Origin: Catenulispora rubra
Lineage (GTDB): Bacteria; Actinomycetota; Actinomycetes; Streptomycetales; Catenulisporaceae
Direction: 5' to 3'
DNA: 39,079 nt
Assembly: GCF_015356825.1 (NCBI RefSeq)
Contig: NZ_JAACYW010000086.1
Span: 1-39,079, forward strand
Shown here: positions 16,752 through 23,565 of the stretch, in pieces
How the letters are laid out: each line of letters opens with the position of its first letter
Numbering within the stretch: position 1 is the first letter of the stretch
Notes under the pieces: generated by a model
Database searches by the model: none
What the model saw: only the letters and a program-made list of their open reading frames with translations
What the model was told of the DNA's origin: nothing
Made by a program: the position numbers and the translations under genes

Positions 16752-18551
16752 ATGTCCCCTTCGGCCCGCAATCTCCGTGCCGAGACCGGCGCGGCCTCCG
16801 TCGCCTGGCGCAAGGCGGCCCGCGCGCTGCTGGCGAAGTGCGTCGGCGAGTTCTGCTACGAGGGACTGCTGGCCCCCGAGCCCGATCCCGAGGCGCAGGA
16901 CGCCGACCACTACCGGCTCGATCTGGACCAGGGCGTCTGCTACCGCTTCCGCGCCGAGCGCGGCGACTACGGGTCCTGGTTCGTCGACCCCGAGTCCCTG
17001 CGCCGCTCCGAGCGCGGCGCGGACAGCACCCCGCACGACCCGACGCTGTTCGTCCGGGACGCCCAGGGCCGCCTGGAGCTGCCCGGCGACACCGCCGGCC
17101 ACCTGGTGCGCGAGCTGGCCGCGACGCTGGCGGCGGACGTGTGCCTGGCCCGCTCTGCGCTGACCGTGTCCGAGCTCGCAGACCTGTCCTACGCCGAGCT
17201 CGAAGGGCACATGGAGGGCCACCCCTGGATCGTGTTCAACAAGGGGCGCTTCGGCTTCTCCGCCTCCGACGCGCTGCGCTACGCCCCCGAGGCCCGGCAC
17301 CACATGCGCCTGCCCTGGATCGCGGTGGACCAGGACCTCGCGGAGTTCAACGCGGTGCGGAACCTGACTTCGCAGCGCCTGTACACCACCGAGCTGGACT
17401 CGAACACCCGCATCCGCTTCGGCTCGGAGCTGGTCCGCAACGGCTTCAACCCGGCCCGCTACTGGTGGCTCCCGGTGCACCCGTGGCAGTGGGATGAGAT
17501 GATCCAGCCGCTGTACGGCGCCGAGGTGGCCGCGGGCCTGATCGTGCCGCTCGGCTACGCCGACGACGAGTACCTGCCGCAGCAGTCGATCCGGACGTTC
17601 TCCAACGTCTCGCACCCCGAGCGGCACCACGTGAAGCTGCCGCTGTCGATCCTGAACACGATGGTCTGGCGCGGCCTGCCGACCGAGCGCTCGGTGGCCG
17701 CCCCGGCGGTGACCTCCTGGCTGCTGGACATCGCGGACGCGGACCCGTACCTGAACGACGAGTGCCGCGTGATCCTGCTCGGCGAGGTGGCCTCGGTGGC
17801 GGTCCGGCACCCGGTCCTGGACCGCATGCCGGACGCGCCGTACCAGTACCGCGAACTCCTCGGCGCGATCTGGCGCCAGCCGCTGCCGCCGCGCCTGGAG
17901 CCGGGGGAGCGGGCCCGCACCATGGCCTCGCTGCTGCACGTGGACAACACGGGCCGCCCGATGGTGGTGGAGCTGGTCAAGCGCTCCGGCCTGGACGGCG
18001 CGGACTGGCTGGACAAGATGTTCGCCGCGATCCTGCCGCCGCTGCTGCACTTCCTCTACAAGTACGGGGTCGTCTTCTCCCCGCACGGCGAGAACGCGGT
18101 GCTGGTCAACGACGAGCGCGAGTGGCCGACCCGGCTGGCGGTGAAGGACTTCGTCGACGACGTGAACATCTCGGCGAAGGACCTGCCGGAGCTGGCGGAC
18201 ATCCCCGAGGACGTGGCGGCGGTGCTGCTGCGCGAGATGCCGGACTACCTGTGCCAGTTCATCCACGCGGGCCTGTTCGTCGGCCACTTCCGCTACCTGG
18301 CGCGCATCGCCGAGCAGCACCTGGGCGTCGACCGCAGGCTGTTCTGGGGCCTGGTCGCCGACCGGATCCTGGACTACCAGGCCACGTTCCCGGAACTCGC
18401 CGACCGGTTCGAGGCGTTCGACCTGTTCACCCAGCGCATCGACCGGCTGTGCCTGAACCGGAACCGGCTGCTGCTGGACGGCTACCGGGACCGCGCGGAG
18501 CGGCCGCATGTCGAGGCGTACGGGACGGTGAGCAATCCGCTGAGTCTGTGA
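16752..18551 (+). CDS. rhbF: NIS siderophore synthetase, IucA/IucC family (RhbF/DesD-like)
   Basis: 599 residues. Motifs: GHPWIVFNKGR (156-166), VHPWQWDE, SIRTFSN, KLPLSILNT and the nucleotide-contacting SPHGEN (443-448). It is more like the IucC/AlcC/DesD branch than the first synthetase, so it likely joins the second hydroxamate arm to the citrate monoamide. DesD-type oligomerisation is possible, but no desferrioxamine-type lysine decarboxylase is nearby. It begins 2 bp after the monooxygenase stop and ends the operon; its last bases are duplicated over the stop codon. No importer, binding protein or exporter follows. Confidence 0.9.
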   Translation: MSPSARNLRAETGAASVAWRKAARALLAKCVGEFCYEGLLAPEPDPEAQDADHYRLDLDQGVCYRFRAERGDYGSWFVDPESLRRSERGADSTPHDPTLFVRDAQGRLELPGDTAGHLVRELAATLAADVCLARSALTVSELADLSYAELEGHMEGHPWIVFNKGRFGFSASDALRYAPEARHHMRLPWIAVDQDLAEFNAVRNLTSQRLYTTELDSNTRIRFGSELVRNGFNPARYWWLPVHPWQWDEMIQPLYGAEVAAGLIVPLGYADDEYLPQQSIRTFSNVSHPERHHVKLPLSILNTMVWRGLPTERSVAAPAVTSWLLDIADADPYLNDECRVILLGEVASVAVRHPVLDRMPDAPYQYRELLGAIWRQPLPPRLEPGERARTMASLLHVDNTGRPMVVELVKRSGLDGADWLDKMFAAILPPLLHFLYKYGVVFSPHGENAVLVNDEREWPTRLAVKDFVDDVNISAKDLPELADIPEDVAAVLLREMPDYLCQFIHAGLFVGHFRYLARIAEQHLGVDRRLFWGLVADRILDYQATFPELADRFEAFDLFTQRIDRLCLNRNRLLLDGYRDRAERPHVEAYGTVSNPLSL

Positions 18552-18566
18552 CCGCTGAGCCTGTGC
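18537..18566 (+). repeat. 15-bp tandem duplication over the last siderophore gene's stop
   Basis: CCGCTGAGTCTGTGA (18537-18551, including the TGA stop) is followed at once by CCGCTGAGCCTGTGC (18552-18566), 13 of 15 identical. The second copy has lost the stop (TGC). Confidence 0.75.
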
Positions 18567-18639
18567 CCGTCGGGGAAGGGATGGCAGCCGCCGAGTTCCG
18601 TCCCGTCCTGTCGGCCCCGCCAAGTACTCTGGTGCGACC

Positions 18640-20802
18640 ATGCCGAACACTGCGCCGACTGCAACACCAGGCGGGGCCACCCCCGATACTCTCACCGAGG
18701 CTCCCAGCGGGAGTCCCGAAGACGACCTGACGCCCCTGCTCGACGCGGCAGTCGAGGCGTTGGGCGGTCAGACCCGTCCCGGCCAGATCGCGATGGCCAA
18801 GGCCGTGGCGGCCAGCCTCGACGACCGGGTCCACCTGCTCGTGCAGGCCGGCACCGGCACCGGCAAGTCGCTGGCGTACCTGGTCCCGGCCCTGGCGCAC
18901 CACAAGCGCGTGATCGTGGCCACCGCGACGCTCGCGCTGCAGCGCCAGCTGGTCGCGCACGACCTGCCGCGGCTGGCCACGGCGATAACGCCGCTGATCA
19001 AGCGGGAGCCGGCGTTCGCGCTGCTCAAGGGGCGCAACAACTACGTGTGCCGGAACAAGGTCGAGGGCGGCGCGGCCGAGGACGACAACCAGGACGTGCT
19101 CTTCGACCCGCTGGCGGTGGGCAAGCTCGGGGCCGAGGTGCTGCGGGTCCGGGAGTGGGTCGAGGAGACCGAGTCCGGGGACCGCGACGACCTGTCGCCG
19201 GGCGTGTCCGACCGGGCCTGGGCCCAGGTGTCGGTCTCGGCGCGGGAGTGCCTGGGCTCGAAGTGCCAGTACTTCGAGGACTGCTTCGCCGAGCAGGCCA
19301 AGGAGCTGGCGCGGTCCGCCGACGTGGTCGTCACCAACCACGCGCTGCTGGCCATCGCGGCCATGGACTCCGACGTGCAGGTGCTGCCCGAGCACGACGC
19401 GGTCATCGTCGACGAGGCGCACGAGCTGGTGAACCGCGTCACCTCCGCGGCGACCGGCGAGCTGACCAAGACCGCCGTCGAGCGCGCGCACCACCGCGCC
19501 GACCGGTTGGTGAAGGAGGTCACGGCCGCGAACCTGGCGGTGGCGACCCTGGACTTCACCGAGGCCCTGGAGAACACCCCCGAGGGCCGCTTCCAGCGCG
19601 GACTGCCCGAAGAGATCGGCATGGCGCTGACCGCGCTGCGCGACGCCAGCCGCGCAGCGCTCACCGAGCTGTCCAAGAACAAGGGCGGCGATCTATCCGC
19701 CGATGGCGACGACACTGCCGGCGCCCGCAAGCAGGCCCGCGCCGCGTGCGAGAACGTGCACCAGGTCGCCGAGCGCGTGCTGGAGGGCGCCGAGGCCGAC
19801 GTGGTCTGGCTGGAGCGCAGCGAGTTCAAGGGCGTCAAGAACGCCACGCTCAAGATCGCCCCGCTCGGCATCGAGCACCTGCTCCGCTTCAAGATGTTCG
19901 CGCGCACCCCGGTGGTGCTCACCTCGGCGACGCTGAAGCTCGGCGGCGACTTCACCGGCGTGGCCGGCAGCGTCGGGCTCTACGGCAACGAGCGCGTCGA
20001 GCTGGACTTCAAGCCCGAGCTGCCGGAGGAGATCTACGACGCCGCGGTGAAGCTGCTGCGCGACGGCGACAGCGACGGCGAGGAGTTCCTGGACACGGTC
20101 CAGAACCTGCCGCAGCACTGGCGCGCTCTGGACGTCGGCTCCCCCTTCGACTACCCGAAGCAGGGGATCCTCTACGTCGCGCGGCACCTGGACCCGCCGG
20201 GCCGCGACGGCATCCGCGACGACCAGCTGGACCTGCTCGCGGATCTGATGGACAATGCCGGCGGCCGGGCACTGGGCCTGTTCAGCTCGATGCGCGCGGC
20301 GCAAACTGCCACGGAGAAGCTGCGGGAGAAGATCGACCTGCCGATCCTGTGCCAGGGCGAGGACTCACTGGCCGAACTCCTCCGCAAGTTCTCCGACGAC
20401 CCCGAGACCTGCCTGTTCGGCACCCTGTCCCTGTGGCAGGGCGTGAACGTCCCCGGCCCCTCGCTCCAACTGGTGACCATCGACCGCATCCCGTTCCCGC
20501 GCCCTGACGACCCGGTGTCCGCGGCCCGCACCGAGGCCGTGGGCCGCAGCGGCGGCAACGGCTTCATGGCGGTCTCCGCCTCCCACGCCGCGCTCCTGCT
20601 GGCCCAGGGCGCCGGCCGCCTGATCCGCGCGATCGACGACAAGGGCGTGGTCGCGGTCCTGGACTCCCGGCTGGCGACCAAGCCGTACGGCGGGTTCCTG
20701 CGGGCGTCGATGCCGTCCTTCTGGCAGACGGACGACACCGACCGGGTGCTGAAGTCGCTGCGGGCGATTGACGCGATGGCGAAGACGGCGGGGCAGAACT
20801 GA
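18640..20802 (+). CDS. dinG: DinG-like ATP-dependent DNA helicase (XPD family, Fe-S)
   Basis: 720 residues. Superfamily 2 motifs: GTGTGKS with Lys76 (Walker A), DEAH at 258-261 (motif II), and late motifs including QGAGRLIR near 651 (motif VI). Four cysteines, Cys137, Cys204, Cys209 and Cys215, lie between Walker A and DEAH as in the 4Fe-4S domain of XPD/DinG helicases. The enzyme should unwind forked DNA or R-loops 5' to 3'. It starts 88 bp after the siderophore operon; the first ~35 residues are a low-complexity extension. No SOS box is seen before it although lexA lies 1 kb away. It converges with the lipoprotein gene, 26 bp apart. Confidence 0.92.
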   Translation: MPNTAPTATPGGATPDTLTEAPSGSPEDDLTPLLDAAVEALGGQTRPGQIAMAKAVAASLDDRVHLLVQAGTGTGKSLAYLVPALAHHKRVIVATATLALQRQLVAHDLPRLATAITPLIKREPAFALLKGRNNYVCRNKVEGGAAEDDNQDVLFDPLAVGKLGAEVLRVREWVEETESGDRDDLSPGVSDRAWAQVSVSARECLGSKCQYFEDCFAEQAKELARSADVVVTNHALLAIAAMDSDVQVLPEHDAVIVDEAHELVNRVTSAATGELTKTAVERAHHRADRLVKEVTAANLAVATLDFTEALENTPEGRFQRGLPEEIGMALTALRDASRAALTELSKNKGGDLSADGDDTAGARKQARAACENVHQVAERVLEGAEADVVWLERSEFKGVKNATLKIAPLGIEHLLRFKMFARTPVVLTSATLKLGGDFTGVAGSVGLYGNERVELDFKPELPEEIYDAAVKLLRDGDSDGEEFLDTVQNLPQHWRALDVGSPFDYPKQGILYVARHLDPPGRDGIRDDQLDLLADLMDNAGGRALGLFSSMRAAQTATEKLREKIDLPILCQGEDSLAELLRKFSDDPETCLFGTLSLWQGVNVPGPSLQLVTIDRIPFPRPDDPVSAARTEAVGRSGGNGFMAVSASHAALLLAQGAGRLIRAIDDKGVVAVLDSRLATKPYGGFLRASMPSFWQTDDTDRVLKSLRAIDAMAKTAGQN

Positions 20803-20828
20803 ACTAGGCGGTACCGGGCTGAGCCGAC

Positions 20829-21593
20829 CTACTTCTCCGGAGTGGTCGCGTACTGGATCTGGTCGATGGCGCTGGCCGGGCTCAGGGCATAGACGCTGAG
20901 CTTCGCGCCGCCCTCGGCGCTGGACGCCGGGAGGGGGACGTCCTGGACGTCCTTGCCGCTGGTGTCCGGCGTCGGGTTGGCCGTCACCGCCAGGTCGCCG
21001 TAGTTCCCGGTCGTGGTCGCCAGGGCGCCGGGCAGCAGGTCGATCGCCGCGTAGAGGGTCGTCCCGGACAGGATGACGTTCTTCTTGCCGGTGTCGACGC
21101 CGGGGATGAGCGGCCGGGTCTCGTCCGAGGCGTCGGTCGGGCTCTTCGTGATCCACACGTAGGGGATCGGGCCGAGCGTGCAGGTGGCGCCGGTGTTCTT
21201 CACGGCGATCACGAAGACGGACGACTTCTGGCCCGAGACCGCCGGCGCGAGCGAGACGTTCACGGTGGCGTTGGCACAGGCGGGGTGGCTGACCGGCGCT
21301 GCGGCGGGAGCGGTGGTCGGGCCGCCGCCGTTGTTGCCTCCGTTGCCGCTGTTGTCGCCCGCGCTCGACGGCGCGGCGGCCGGAGTGCTGGTGGTGCCGC
21401 CCGCGGCGGCGGAGCTGGAGGCGCCGCCCGGCGCCGGAGTGGCCACGGTGCTCGGAGCGCCCGACGTGGCAGAGGAACTGGTGGCAGCCGGACCCGAAGC
21501 GGCGGGCTTGGCGGCGCTCGAAGAGCAACCGGTCGCGGCGACCGCCACGAGAGCGCCGCCGGCAAGGAGTGCAATGCTGTTCAGTCGATTCAT
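20829..21593 (-). CDS. Secreted lipoprotein, DUF4232-like
   Basis: 254 residues. A lipoprotein signal peptide is evident: MNRLNS, hydrophobic stretch 7-20 and lipobox ending ATGC with Cys23. A long Ala/Ser/Thr/Pro/Gly-rich linker (~24-102) follows, typical of cell-wall-spanning spacers. The C-terminal globular part (103-254) contains two cysteines (in HPACANATV and GATCTLGPIPY) and a beta-rich pattern similar to DUF4232 domains of actinobacterial lipoproteins. Function unknown. It is convergent with the helicase and upstream of nothing on its strand. Confidence 0.8.
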   Translation of the reverse strand: MNRLNSIALLAGGALVAVAATGCSSSAAKPAASGPAATSSSATSGAPSTVATPAPGGASSSAAAGGTTSTPAAAPSSAGDNSGNGGNNGGGPTTAPAAAPVSHPACANATVNVSLAPAVSGQKSSVFVIAVKNTGATCTLGPIPYVWITKSPTDASDETRPLIPGVDTGKKNVILSGTTLYAAIDLLPGALATTTGNYGDLAVTANPTPDTSGKDVQDVPLPASSAEGGAKLSVYALSPASAIDQIQYATTPEK

Positions 21594-21662
21594 GCCTAGG
21601 TGACGTGCGACTTGTAGAACAGGTTGCTGACAACCCTAAAGCGTTGAGGAAAGTCCGTGACC

Positions 21663-21712
21663 TGCGCCGCCTCGGCGGGTCCCGCCCAATCGGGACCCGC
21701 CGAGGCGGCGCA
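21663..21712 (-). terminator. Perfect 22-bp-stem terminator downstream of lexA
   Basis: Arms 21663-21684 and 21691-21712 are exact complements with a six-base loop. It lies 22 bp past the lexA stop, between lexA and the lipoprotein gene on the same strand. No long T-run, as common in high-GC actinomycetes; it should isolate the two transcripts. Confidence 0.85.
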
Positions 21713-21733
21713 CGGACGCCGTGCGGCGCCGGT

Positions 21734-22420
21734 CTAGAGGCGGCGCAGCACGGTCACGACCCGGCCCAGGATGACCGCGTCGTTGCCCGGGATCGGCTCG
21801 TAGGCGGCGTTGCGCGGCATCAGCCACACCGCGTTCGCCTCCTTCTTCAGTTCCTTGACGGTCGCCTCGCCGTCGATCATGGCGGCCACGAACTCGCCGT
21901 TCTCGGCCTGCTTCTGCTGCCGGATGACGACCACGTCGCCGTCGCAGATCGCGGCCTCGATCATCGAGTCGCCGACCACCTTCAGGGCGAAGAACTCGCC
22001 CTCGCCGACCATCTGCTTGGGGATCGGGATCATCTCCTCGACCCGCTCCTCGGCCAGGATCGGGCCGCCGGCGGCGATCCGGCCGACCAGCGGGACGTAC
22101 GCCGGCTCCGGCTCGGCGGCGCTGCCGTTGCGGGGGGCGCCCTCCGCGCCGCGCACGATGTAGGCGCGGGGACGGTTCGCGTCGCGGTGCAGGAAGCCCT
22201 TGCTCTCCAGGGTCACCAGCTGGTGCCGGACGCTGGAGGTGGACTGCAGGCCGACGGCCTCGCCGATCTCGCGCATCGACGGCGGGTAGCCCCGCCGCCG
22301 GACCGAGTCGCGGATCACGTTCAGGACCGCGGTCTGACGCTCGGTCAGGCGCGGGGACGGCACATGTCCGTCATGCGCGGCCTCTCGGGTGTCGGTGGGG
22401 GTAGTACTCCGGACGGCCAT
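21734..22420 (-). CDS. lexA: SOS-response repressor LexA
   Basis: 228 residues from the ATG at 22420, preceded by GAAGGAG at good distance; the frame extends upstream to 22534 (ATG 22441 is the alternative), but that part is promoter sequence carrying the SOS box. N-terminal winged helix 24-90 (LTERQTAVLNVI..., YPPSMREIGEAVGL). The self-cleavage bond is Ala117-Gly118 in RIAAGGP, and the catalytic dyad is Ser152 (VVGDSM) and Lys189 (ATVKELKKE). It represses SOS genes until RecA filaments trigger cleavage. An autoregulatory operator lies ~100 bp upstream. Confidence 0.95.
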   Translation of the reverse strand: MAVRSTTPTDTREAAHDGHVPSPRLTERQTAVLNVIRDSVRRRGYPPSMREIGEAVGLQSTSSVRHQLVTLESKGFLHRDANRPRAYIVRGAEGAPRNGSAAEPEPAYVPLVGRIAAGGPILAEERVEEMIPIPKQMVGEGEFFALKVVGDSMIEAAICDGDVVVIRQQKQAENGEFVAAMIDGEATVKELKKEANAVWLMPRNAAYEPIPGNDAVILGRVVTVLRRL

Positions 22421-22516
22421 GGCTTGCGGCTCCTTCGCCATTGAGCTGGGCGGTGGCTGGTCGTGTGAAAGTTTGTTCGCTCGGATCAACCGTAGCGGGT
22501 GCCACCCACATGGTGA

Positions 22517-22530
22517 CGAACGGCTGTTCG
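22517..22530. promoter_or_regulatory. SOS box (LexA operator)
   Basis: CGAAC-GGCT-GTTCG is a perfect match to the actinobacterial/Bacillus-type LexA operator CGAAC-N4-GTTCG. It lies 97 bp upstream of the chosen lexA start and should mediate autorepression. Confidence 0.85.
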
Positions 22531-22809
22531 ACAACCCGTGAGGGGGCGGGCGTACGGAATGTCTAACGCGGCTCCGGCGGGAAGGTAACGGCCTGTTTCC
22601 ATACTCTGTTCGCCAAACCTCGCGCCGGACGGGGCGCGGCGCGTTGGTCCGGTCGGGCGAAACCGTGAAGAATCTTGGACATTCGAACAGCGCACCGGCC
22701 TTGCCCTTGTAGCTGGGGCGATCGCGAACAGTAGTCCCATGAACCCCGCGCGACCCTTACGCGACACCCCGATCCGGGTTGCGAGCGGTGCGGCGGGTTG
22801 GCTAACGTA

Positions 22810-22825
22810 CCCCTACATCTTGTGA
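22810..22825 (+). promoter_or_regulatory. NrdR box 1
   Basis: CCCCTACATCTTGTGA fits the NrdR consensus acaCwAtATaTwgtgt at the core positions (CTA, AT, TTGTG). The second box starts 32 bp further on, a 16-bp gap, which is the usual three-turn arrangement for NrdR. Confidence 0.75.
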
Positions 22826-22841
22826 TTGGAATAGCGTTAAC

Positions 22842-22857
22842 GCTCCACAGGTTGTGG
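22842..22857 (+). promoter_or_regulatory. NrdR box 2
   Basis: GCTCCACAGGTTGTGG is a weaker NrdR-type palindrome (CCACA/TTGTGG arms) in phase with box 1. A GTTAAC palindrome lies between the boxes. Together they predict autoregulation of nrdR-nrdJ by NrdR in response to (d)ATP. Confidence 0.65.
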
Positions 22858-22897
22858 TTAGTAGACCACAGCGGAGGGTGACGCCATCCCGTCGCGC

Positions 22898-22937
22898 GTC
22901 AGAGTTCGTCAGAGTGCGCCAGAGTGCGTCAGCTGTG
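22898..22937 (+). repeat. 10-bp tandem repeat x4 in nrdR leader
   Basis: Units GTCAGAGTTC, GTCAGAGTGC, GCCAGAGTGC and GTCAGCTGTG run head to tail and end four bases before the AGGAGG of nrdR. Period equals one DNA turn. May be slippage product or a spacer affecting the leader RNA. Confidence 0.75.
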
Positions 22938-22954
22938 AGAAGGAGGCCGAAACC

Positions 22955-23410
22955 GTGCACTGTCCCTTCTGCAAGCACGACGACAGCCGGGTCGTCGACT
23001 CTCGCAGCTCCGACGACGGCACCTCGATCCGCCGCCGCCGCCAGTGCCCCGAGTGCGGGCGCCGCTTCACCACGGTGGAGAGCGCTCAGCTCCTGGTGGT
23101 GAAGCGCTCCGGCGCGACCGAGCCGTTCAGCCGGGACAAAGTTGTCGGTGGCGTACGGAAGGCTTGTCAGGGACGTCCGGTGAGCGAGGGCCAGTTGGCC
23201 GTGCTCGCCCAGCGGGTGGAGGACGCGCTGCGGGCCGCCGGCTCCGCGGAGATCGCCACCCATGAGGTCGGGCTGGCGATACTCGGCCCGCTCCGGGAGC
23301 TCGACGAGGTCGCCTACCTCCGCTTCGCGTCGGTGTACCGGGCCTTCGAGTCCCTGGAGGACTTCGAGGCGGAGATCCTGCTTTTGCGGGCGGAACGCGA
23401 ACGGGCCTGA
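22955..23410 (+). CDS. nrdR: Transcriptional repressor NrdR
   Basis: 151 residues from a GTG start with AGGAGG upstream; the MHCPFC start is universal in the family. The zinc ribbon uses Cys3, Cys6, Cys31 and Cys34, and residues ~46-136 form the ATP-cone that senses (d)ATP levels. NrdR represses ribonucleotide reductase operons by binding paired NrdR boxes, two of which lie just upstream. It precedes the class II reductase on the same strand with 155 bp between, as in Streptomyces nrdRJ. Confidence 0.96.
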   Translation: MHCPFCKHDDSRVVDSRSSDDGTSIRRRRQCPECGRRFTTVESAQLLVVKRSGATEPFSRDKVVGGVRKACQGRPVSEGQLAVLAQRVEDALRAAGSAEIATHEVGLAILGPLRELDEVAYLRFASVYRAFESLEDFEAEILLLRAERERA

Positions 23411-23420
23411 CGGCCCCACG

Positions 23421-23440
23421 GCCCGCCGTCGAAGGCGGGC
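23421..23440 (+). other. Small hairpin in nrdR-nrdJ gap
   Basis: GCCCGCC-gtcgaa-GGCGGGC forms a 7-bp stem 10 bp after the nrdR stop. No T-run follows. A second weak stem-loop lies near 23461-23479. It may attenuate or stabilise the nrdRJ transcript. Confidence 0.4.
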
Positions 23441-23565
23441 ACATGATGAAAATCTTCGCGGGGCCCCCATGTGGGGTCCGGCGATCCAAAGCTTGATCAA
23501 TTCCGTAGGCGGCGAACCGCCACGGGGCGTCGGAATGGTTTCCCAGAACGGGAGAGGGAAGAAGT

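Larger units (their letters stand above)
22421..22954. other. Divergent lexA/nrdR control region
   Basis: 534 bp without a credible gene. It contains the lexA SOS box (22517-22530), two NrdR boxes (22810-22825, 22842-22857), a 10-bp tandem repeat array (22898-22937) and the AGGAGG of nrdR (22942-22947). The stretch 22531-22800 carries nothing I recognise beyond being GC-rich with scattered GTTCG/CGAAC half-sites. No cobalamin-riboswitch core was found. Confidence 0.6.

Noticed and set aside
18552..18639. SOS box before the dinG-like helicase
   Set aside because: Looked for CGAAC-N4-GTTCG or close variants and found none in the gap.
16659..18695. Open frame of ~678 codons antisense to the second NIS synthetase
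   Set aside because: Composition is that of a codon-shadow (Val/Arg/Gln/Leu-rich) and it has no ribosome-binding site or motif.
22421..22954. Cobalamin riboswitch before nrdR
   Set aside because: B12-dependent reductase made it plausible, but no B12-box-like core was seen.
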